IMG/VR virus record: IMGVR_UViG_3300035670_007846
Span: 1-46,754 of that record
Length of the DNA: 46,754 nt
Direction: 5' to 3' (one strand)
From: a virus
Shown here: positions 40,951-46,754 of the stretch, one piece after another
How positions within the stretch are numbered: the stretch's first letter is position 1
Layout of the letters: each line of letters opens with the position of its first letter
Notes under the pieces: model-generated
What the model saw: the letters and a program-made list of their open reading frames with translations, nothing else
Told to the model about the DNA's origin: nothing
Databases searched by the model: none
Program-made: the position numbers and the translations under genes

Positions 40951-41385
40951 ATGACTAGCGTATATAGATACAATAATAAAATAATAGAAGTTAATAATAA
41001 AATTGCTATTAGTAGCGATTGCTGTTGCGACGAATGTAATTGTGAGTGCGATCCTTGCGTAACTATTACAGTAACAGTGGGAGATATAATAATATCAGGA
41101 AATTGTACTCTAGAAGATCCTGGTTCTATCAATTCATTCACTCCGCTACCAAAAGGCGCGGCCTATATGTTTGCAACGTGTGTAGGAAACGGCGATTGGA
41201 ATATTAGTTTTGAAATATGTTATTATGATGCTGAAACAGAATGTGGAGCAAATGCTTATGGTAGTGCTACCTGGGATTGTGCCTCGCAAACTGCTACAAT
41301 CACTTTTTTTGATACTAGTATACTTCCTGAAGGATGCGTTGATCTTGGACAACCCTCCGTTTCTGTTACAACTGGAGATTGCTGA
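40951..41385 (+). CDS. Cys-rich virion-type protein
   Basis: Starting at ATG 40951 the product has 144 residues. A cluster CCCDECNCECDPC near residue 24 is followed by a beta-rich domain (VTITVTVGDIIISGN, ATWDCASQTATITFFD) with further Cys, probably disulfide-linked. The ATG lacks a ribosome site of its own; AAAGGAG stands about 340 bases upstream, on the far side of a group I intron core. It ends 1 base before the next gene. Likely a structural or host-contact protein, by its neighbours. Confidence 0.55.
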   Translation: MTSVYRYNNKIIEVNNKIAISSDCCCDECNCECDPCVTITVTVGDIIISGNCTLEDPGSINSFTPLPKGAAYMFATCVGNGDWNISFEICYYDAETECGANAYGSATWDCASQTATITFFDTSILPEGCVDLGQPSVSVTTGDC

Positions 41386-41386
41386 T

Positions 41387-41986
41387 ATGAACATATATTC
41401 TGTATGTCATAGCGATATATATTTAAGTACACAAATTAGTATGTTTAAAAAATTTACTAAAAATTGTAATTTTAATATAGTATTACCAAATGTACATGCT
41501 AAGTCAATTAAAAATAAATTTGAAAAATATAATTGTAATATTATTATAGCTAATAATACTAGCTATATTCCAATAGTAAATGAGTTAGCTTTATTAATTA
41601 AAGAAAACGATAAATTTTCTATAATAACAGAATGGGATATTGTTCCTATTAAAAATATAACAGAACAGAGAATAGCTAGTTATCGCGGCCCACAATCTAA
41701 ACTAGTAAAAGAAATAAGAACTAAAGTATATTATCCTAATATATTAGGATTTAATCCATCTGATACGATTTATAATGATAATTTTTTTAAGAAAAATGAA
41801 AAACCATTTTTAAATGATTTTGTAGAACTAGAACACAGAATTTTATTAGATAAAGACAATTTTCAAGAATGTGCAATTACTAATAATTTTTCTATCATAG
41901 GAACCGAATGGTTACATTGTCTACATGGATCAAATATTACTCCAGAAAGACTATATTGCTGGAACAATATTTTATCTAGTATTTAG
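41387..41986 (+). CDS. Glycosyltransferase-like (GT-A) protein
   Basis: I take the ATG at 41387 directly after the previous stop; the longer frame from 41210 would cover the upstream gene. The 199-residue product begins NIYSVCHSDIYLSTQI and has IITEWDIVPIK near residue 80, where E-W-D takes the place of the DxD motif. LEHRILLD and the end WLHCLHG (His-containing) fit a metal-dependent transferase. It meets the minus-strand gene stop to stop with no base between. Confidence 0.6.
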   Translation: MNIYSVCHSDIYLSTQISMFKKFTKNCNFNIVLPNVHAKSIKNKFEKYNCNIIIANNTSYIPIVNELALLIKENDKFSIITEWDIVPIKNITEQRIASYRGPQSKLVKEIRTKVYYPNILGFNPSDTIYNDNFFKKNEKPFLNDFVELEHRILLDKDNFQECAITNNFSIIGTEWLHCLHGSNITPERLYCWNNILSSI

Positions 41987-44900
41987 TTACGGTGTGGGTG
42001 TTGGTGAGGAAGAAGCGCAGTCTTCTACATTGAACCATTCTAAGCAACCATTTGCTGTATGTCCCAAAACTTGTTCTGTTCCGGCATTATAACTTGGTAA
42101 AGTCTGTAGACACTCCAAACCACACCAACAAGACGGTGGTGGTGTTGGTGGTGGGGGTGTAGGTGGCGTTGGTGGTGTGGGCGTAGGTGGTGTTGTTGGT
42201 GTTTCTGTAGGTGGTGTTGTTGGTGTTTCTGTAGTTGGTGTCGTAGGAGTTGTTGTTGTTGGTGTTGTTGTAGTAGTGGTTGGTGTTGTAGTTGTAGTAG
42301 TTGTTGTCGTTGTAGTAGTTGTTGTCGTTGTAGTAGTTGTTGTCGTAGTAGTTGTTGTACATTGAATGTCTTGACATTCTTCATAAGGATCTTTATAAGC
42401 TCTATTACTTTCTACAACAATATATCTATTATCATCATAATAAGCATAAATAATATCGCACTGACACAAATCGACACCAAGAAAATCATATACTGTAATC
42501 TCAGTATTTTGCATATTTAATTTAACATTTTCGCCATTAGGACCACTAATGCTATAATGTTCATAAAAACGAATCTTATTATCACCACCAGCTTCTGGAT
42601 TTATTAATTCAGCTTTAGCAGAACCATTTGCGGATAAACGTTCTTTTAATCTAGCAACAACAATTTTGTTTGGAGATGGACAAGTCCATACGCCACGCTC
42701 TCTATCAAATCGCAAATCTACCGGACCCACAGGCCAAGATTTAGGATATTGCAACCAATTTTTCATGAATTTATCGGTTAAGCTATCTTTTCTAAATTCA
42801 CCCATTTGAGCGTGACCATAACCATCAGCACTATTTGGAATAGGTTTACCAGTAGTATCATAACCCCAACCTTGTAAAACTAGTGGGCCTCTTAATGCAG
42901 GAAATCTAAAGTTTTTAAATTGTTGGCGTATAAATTCATCTGTATCTTGTTCATCAATAGAATTTACTTTATTTTCTGGTGATGTATGGGTCATTTGATA
43001 ATCAATATGATCTTGACCAAATGCTATACTGCCAATAACAAATCCCTTTTCAGTATTATTTGCTCTTTTATCCCAACCTTGAACTTGATCATCTAAAGAA
43101 CCTATTAAGTTCTTTTCAGATAACATAGGATTTAAATAACGTTGATTAATACGTAAAGAATAACAATGATTACCACCATTAGCTTCTGTACTAGCTTTGT
43201 TCAGTATAAAAGGTGGGATTTCATCTCGTGTTTTAGAGAAAATCGGTTGTCCATCTTCTGGTGGATTATTAGGATCGTTAGCAGAATCAGGTCCATTACG
43301 AAAATCCCATTCTTTAAATGTAACAGCACCATTGACAGGATTAATTATACACTGTTTAGCAAACCGTGGAATTCTAGCTTGATTGACCCAATTTGTATTT
43401 CGTGTTAATAATCCCCCAGTAAGTTCAAATTGATTTGGAGTTGTATTATGATTTTCTGGATATTTTTGATATTCTGAAATTCTAGGATCGCTATTAGCTC
43501 CTCTTAAAGATACTGGTAGATATAAACCATCCATACTCATTATACTAAGTTGATGATATGTATTTTGAATATATTCAACAGAATAAGCTTTATCAGTATC
43601 TGCAAAAGTATATAATCTAGGTTCTGGTGTGGGGTAATTTAGCTCTGGTGGCTTTGGCGTTGGAGGTGGTTCACAAATAGATGATTCGCAATCAATATCA
43701 TTTGGTGCTGGTATAACATTTTCATAAACTTCACTATTTTCATAGGTTAAATTATCTAAACTAGGTGTTGGTTGTGGATAAAATTCGTATCCTGATAACA
43801 TTAAACGATGTGTGGTTGAATCTGTTTTAATTTTTGGTCCACGATATTGATTTAATGATGGAAATAAATTTTCTCCACCCAAAGGACCATTAATCAAATT
43901 CATCTTAAAACTTTGTTTATTTTTATTAACATCAATCTCTAATAATTCTAAATACTTATTTAAGCTTTGGGTATCTTTAATGTTTTGTTTTAAAGCGCCA
44001 ACAATATATTTTTCTGGCCTACCTAATCTTGGTGAAAATGTAGAAAAATTATATGTAGTATTATAACCATTAGAATTAAAGTCAACATTGATATCAGTTA
44101 ATAATGTTGGACCAATCTCATTCGCTGTGTCGTATTTACTAGAAGGATCAACCCAATATCCTAAACAATAACAAGGTAGACCAGCCACAGTAGCACTACC
44201 CTTCTCAACATAATTTATATCTTTTGGTCCTGATTTAGCAATAATCTTACCAAATTCATTCATTTTATCATAAGCATCACCAACAGGTAATGATGGACTA
44301 GAACTATTAATAAAATTCCAAGGAACCATATCTGGTTCTGTAATTACTTCAACTCCACCAGAATCTTGCCCACCATAATAAATAGGACCATACTGATATA
44401 TATTACTTTTAAATGGTATAGCAACAGCTTCTGGAATCAAACACACACTATTAGCCTGCATCACATTTAATATGGAAGTATTTGATACTGCTCCATGATT
44501 ATTATTATTTTGCGTTGTTAATTTTTCATACCAACCAAGAATAGAACTACCCCCATGATCAAAAATCCATTGTATAATATCATCAAATATTGTATCATTT
44601 GATGTAACTTTCCAGGAATTTTGCTGTGCTAATAATGAATTTACTGTACTCCATCCTTGAGCATTAGAATTTTCTACAGAAACTAATGGTACTTTATCCG
44701 ATAATGTTATATGAACCCAAGTACCATATTCATCAACATAAATTCTTTCAGAGGCAGTTGCAGCTAAATATAAATTTTGTATTTTTTTTTCACCACTTAC
44801 TGGCAATGATGAATCTAACATAAAAGAATCTAAGTTTAATTTCGATGTATCAATTTTCCATTCAATTAATGAACTTCCATCAGTTCTTAAAAATTTACCA

Positions 44901-46018
44901 TAACGAATCTGTGTATAAGTGTCATTACATGTTGGATAATTATCCTCTTGTACAGAGTATTGTCCGATTTTAACAAAACATCCTATTTTATTATTTTCAG
45001 TAGTTATCCAATCTAAATTTGTTAAACCAATAATATGTTGATCGTTTCTATCTGGAAAACCTCCGCTACTATCAATAATGTCACTAAGTATTAATCCTTG
45101 TGAAGAACCATCACCATCTATCATAAATGGATAATTTAATGAGGGATATTCACCATCTTCTGTTTTAACACAAATCGTATTATACGGATAATCGTTTTCA
45201 GTTGTCCCATCTAATTTTATTGGATCGCCAACACGAACTAGAAATTGTCGTCCATAATAAGTATCATGTAGACTTTTCAACCACTCATAACACATTACTA
45301 ATTTTTGAACACTTTCTGCCCTGGCAAAAATACCACACTCTTCTGAAGTAAGATTGATACTGCTAGGATATTTATCTCCAAGATTTACTTGGTCGCCACT
45401 TGTTTTTGGAGCATGAATAGTCCATTTTTGAACCAAACTTAGTGTTCCCGAAGTATCTCCTTTTAAAAAGGAATCTATCATATTAAAACCGTCAGTCTTG
45501 AGCTTCAGTAAATCAAAACCCAACGCTTTTAAACAATGATATCCAAAACTAAAACCTTTTTTATATTGGCTTCCTATGCTACTTGCTGAAGATATTTCAG
45601 CACTGGGTATTGACGATAATTCAGCTTGAACATATGTCAACCATGACTCCCATGTTCCTGCTGCTATTAATTCGCTTTCCATTAACGAAAATCTATTACC
45701 ATGTACATTGTTTGCACTTGGATCAGCAATATCGTTAAATTTGTCTCTTGGTAAAATTCCAGCCTCAAATAATACCCTTGGTTCCATATCCTCAATTATA
45801 AAACCTTTATTTTTTGAAACCGTATCCATAGGTGGAGTATAATAAATACGATCTAATTGTCCATTAATATTATTATTAATAGGTCTACTGCCACTTGGAA
45901 AAACCGGAATATCAAAACCAAAAAACATACGAATATTATTGCACGAAGTACCGCTTGGTGGTGCAACAGGTACACAATTGTCAATTACAGGAGTTGGTGT
46001 GCATTGGCAGTCGCTCAT
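41987..46018 (-). CDS. Large virion-type protein with Thr/Pro repeat tail
   Basis: The 1343-residue protein starts MSDCQCTPTPVIDNC after a GGAGAAATAA ribosome site. The main body (residues 20-1210) is rich in Asn, Gly, Pro and Ser and shows no catalytic motif I recognise. Then come a poly-Thr run and TP(T/P)ET repeats (about 1215-1295), followed by a Cys-rich end with CWCGLEC and the LGHTANGCLEWFNVEDC module also found at 40142. This resembles a long fibre or surface protein with a glycosylatable stalk. Expressed in the opposite direction to the other genes, after the gene at 46033. Confidence 0.7.
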   Translation of the reverse strand: MSDCQCTPTPVIDNCVPVAPPSGTSCNNIRMFFGFDIPVFPSGSRPINNNINGQLDRIYYTPPMDTVSKNKGFIIEDMEPRVLFEAGILPRDKFNDIADPSANNVHGNRFSLMESELIAAGTWESWLTYVQAELSSIPSAEISSASSIGSQYKKGFSFGYHCLKALGFDLLKLKTDGFNMIDSFLKGDTSGTLSLVQKWTIHAPKTSGDQVNLGDKYPSSINLTSEECGIFARAESVQKLVMCYEWLKSLHDTYYGRQFLVRVGDPIKLDGTTENDYPYNTICVKTEDGEYPSLNYPFMIDGDGSSQGLILSDIIDSSGGFPDRNDQHIIGLTNLDWITTENNKIGCFVKIGQYSVQEDNYPTCNDTYTQIRYGKFLRTDGSSLIEWKIDTSKLNLDSFMLDSSLPVSGEKKIQNLYLAATASERIYVDEYGTWVHITLSDKVPLVSVENSNAQGWSTVNSLLAQQNSWKVTSNDTIFDDIIQWIFDHGGSSILGWYEKLTTQNNNNHGAVSNTSILNVMQANSVCLIPEAVAIPFKSNIYQYGPIYYGGQDSGGVEVITEPDMVPWNFINSSSPSLPVGDAYDKMNEFGKIIAKSGPKDINYVEKGSATVAGLPCYCLGYWVDPSSKYDTANEIGPTLLTDINVDFNSNGYNTTYNFSTFSPRLGRPEKYIVGALKQNIKDTQSLNKYLELLEIDVNKNKQSFKMNLINGPLGGENLFPSLNQYRGPKIKTDSTTHRLMLSGYEFYPQPTPSLDNLTYENSEVYENVIPAPNDIDCESSICEPPPTPKPPELNYPTPEPRLYTFADTDKAYSVEYIQNTYHQLSIMSMDGLYLPVSLRGANSDPRISEYQKYPENHNTTPNQFELTGGLLTRNTNWVNQARIPRFAKQCIINPVNGAVTFKEWDFRNGPDSANDPNNPPEDGQPIFSKTRDEIPPFILNKASTEANGGNHCYSLRINQRYLNPMLSEKNLIGSLDDQVQGWDKRANNTEKGFVIGSIAFGQDHIDYQMTHTSPENKVNSIDEQDTDEFIRQQFKNFRFPALRGPLVLQGWGYDTTGKPIPNSADGYGHAQMGEFRKDSLTDKFMKNWLQYPKSWPVGPVDLRFDRERGVWTCPSPNKIVVARLKERLSANGSAKAELINPEAGGDNKIRFYEHYSISGPNGENVKLNMQNTEITVYDFLGVDLCQCDIIYAYYDDNRYIVVESNRAYKDPYEECQDIQCTTTTTTTTTTTTTTTTTTTTTTTTTPTTTTTTPTTTTPTTPTTETPTTPPTETPTTPPTPTPPTPPTPPPPTPPPSCWCGLECLQTLPSYNAGTEQVLGHTANGCLEWFNVEDCASSSPTPTP
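42183..42230 (-). repeat. Perfect 24-base tandem repeat, two copies
   Basis: Two identical 24-base units (plus-strand unit begins GTAGGTGGTG and ends GTGTTTCT) lie at 42183-42206 and 42207-42230. They encode an 8-residue ETPTTPPT-type repeat in the minus-strand protein. Confidence 0.8.
42294..42360 (-). repeat. 18-base tandem repeat, about 3.6 copies, coding poly-Thr
   Basis: GTAGTAGTTGTTGTCGTT on the plus strand repeats from 42294, with the last copies shortened by one codon. On the minus strand each unit encodes six Thr. Length changes by slippage in steps of 3 or 18 bases would keep the frame. Confidence 0.8.
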
Positions 46019-46032
46019 TTATTTCTCCGTAA

Positions 46033-46754
46033 TTATGGATTTGGTTCTGGTGTTGGAGTTATAGTAATAACAGAATATGCGCCGATAGAACCCGGTGGAT
46101 ATTTTATACTACACACTGGTTGCATAACGCAAGGTAAAAATCCAAGAGATGTATTTGTCCAAAAAGCATTACCTCCATCATTAGTAAAACAGTCTTCGGC
46201 ACTAGTAGATAATACATAAGATCCATCTGGTAAACAACAAATATCTGGACCCAAAGCTGGTGGAAGAACATTAGATTGTTGAATAGGATGGTCACGCACA
46301 GTTGTTAAATATGATATATTATCCCCAACAACAATTCTTTTATTTTTAAAATTAGTAGTTTCTTCACCATAGCTTTTGTTACTAACAATATCTTGTGCAG
46401 ATAAATTTTCAAGAAAACTAAACAGTGTTTTAGGTGCTGGAGCCTTTTTGTAGTTAATAGGAGTTATTTCTAATTTGTTATCATTAGTAATTTTAACAAT
46501 AATTTCATAGCCAGATTCTGTAGCAGCCGATGTTATAAGGTCGAGTGCTGTCATTTCTGATTCTGTTGTTCTAATTTCGTCTGTAACAACATTAATCAAT
46601 TTTGTGACATCAATAATTAGCCCAGCCTCAGATACTGGAACAGAAATACATTTATTATTTATCGCCTCTAGTGCTGATTTAAATTTTATTCCTCTAATGC
46701 TGTACATACCACTGTTCATAAAATCAATACATAAATTACCATCTCCACAAGTAT
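46033..46754 (-). CDS. Unknown virion-type protein, 5' end outside the window
   Basis: The frame continues past the ATG at 46719 to the window end (TCGDGNLCIDF precedes it), so the gene is cut. About 240 residues are visible. There is a helical domain (SALEAINNKCISVPVSEAGL) and a Cys-containing CCLPDGSYVLSTSAEDC unit like short Cys repeats in some large bacterial surface proteins. It ends with TPTPEPNP. Its stop is 14 bases before the start of the 1343-residue gene, so both form one minus-strand operon. Confidence 0.62.
   Translation of the reverse strand, partial: TCGDGNLCIDFMNSGMYSIRGIKFKSALEAINNKCISVPVSEAGLIIDVTKLINVVTDEIRTTESEMTALDLITSAATESGYEIIVKITNDNKLEITPINYKKAPAPKTLFSFLENLSAQDIVSNKSYGEETTNFKNKRIVVGDNISYLTTVRDHPIQQSNVLPPALGPDICCLPDGSYVLSTSAEDCFTNDGGNAFWTNTSLGFLPCVMQPVCSIKYPPGSIGAYSVITITPTPEPNP

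Noticed and set aside
41210-41386. Upstream extension of the glycosyltransferase-like gene at 41387
   Set aside because: It would overlap most of the second half of the Cys-rich gene in another frame, while ATG 41387 directly follows that gene's stop.
42177-42365. Plus-strand frame coding a Val/Gly-only peptide, and two Gln- or Asn/Tyr-rich minus-strand frames over the same repeat
   Set aside because: They are shadow readings of the Thr/Pro repeat in the 1343-residue minus-strand gene. Composition is pure repeat and there is no ribosome site.
1-46754. Stop-codon reassignment as in some large phages
   Set aside because: TAA, TAG and TGA all end clear genes, for example TAG at 33100-33102 and 14741-14743 and TGA at 29966-29968.
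1-46754. tRNA genes or CRISPR arrays
   Set aside because: Gaps are nearly all too short, and the longer ones (17526-17721, 40592-40950) show no cloverleaf or regularly spaced repeats. A tRNA scan was not possible by eye for all frames.

Overview
This is one AT-rich stretch of a large tailed bacteriophage genome (Caudoviricetes-like, probably from an environmental sample). Genes are tightly packed and usually overlap by 4 to 25 bases. All three stop codons end genes, so the code is standard. A phage tail-fibre gene, a virus-type replication and recombination set and many small unknown genes support this. The host cannot be fixed. Two near-consensus sigma70-type promoters and GGAG ribosome sites point to a bacterium. 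I saw no tRNA, rRNA, CRISPR array, insertion sequence, integrase, terminase, portal or capsid gene.

Layout. (1) 1-2779: three glycosyltransferases, the first cut by the window edge. (2) 2834-9771: virion and host-contact genes: a small unknown protein, a membrane/coiled-coil protein, a 967-residue tail fibre with an Mtd-type N-terminus, two related small proteins, and two tandem BspA-like (DUF285) repeat proteins. (3) 9814-13589: small membrane proteins around a papain-type cysteine peptidase, possibly the lysis or envelope cassette. (4) 13611-14743: a sulfotransferase and a family 25 glycosyltransferase. (5) 14744-17525: a promoter, dCMP deaminase and B12-dependent ribonucleotide reductase. 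(6) 17722-33576: the replication and recombination core: PhoH, HNH nuclease, RecA with an intein, Vsr-like nuclease, DnaB-type helicase, primase, dNMP kinase, Cas4/RecB-like nuclease, DNA polymerase III alpha split over two genes around a proofreading exonuclease (the C-terminal half carries a second intein), and SSB with its own promoter and hairpin. (7) 33646-38309: a second sugar-transfer cluster. (8) 38284-40129: a free-standing homing-type endonuclease, a possible annealing protein and a zinc-ribbon protein. (9) 40142-41986: two Cys-containing proteins separated by a group I intron, then another glycosyltransferase-like gene. (10) 41987 to the end, minus strand: a 1343-residue presumed virion protein with a Thr/Pro tail, and an upstream partner cut by the window edge.

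How it fits together. Region 6 could supply most of a phage-encoded replisome based on polymerase III, with dNTP supply from regions 5 and 6. Region 2 and the minus-strand genes probably make host-contact parts. The scattered glycosyltransferases and the sulfotransferase could decorate the virion or alter host glycans.

Most notable points: a class 3 intein (Trp/Cys/Thr signature, no N-terminal nucleophile) in the Walker A loop of RecA; polymerase III alpha broken at a site different from its own intein site; and a group I intron core lying between a good Shine-Dalgarno and the start codon it appears to serve, so splicing might be needed for translation. With the free-standing nucleases this makes the window rich in homing elements.
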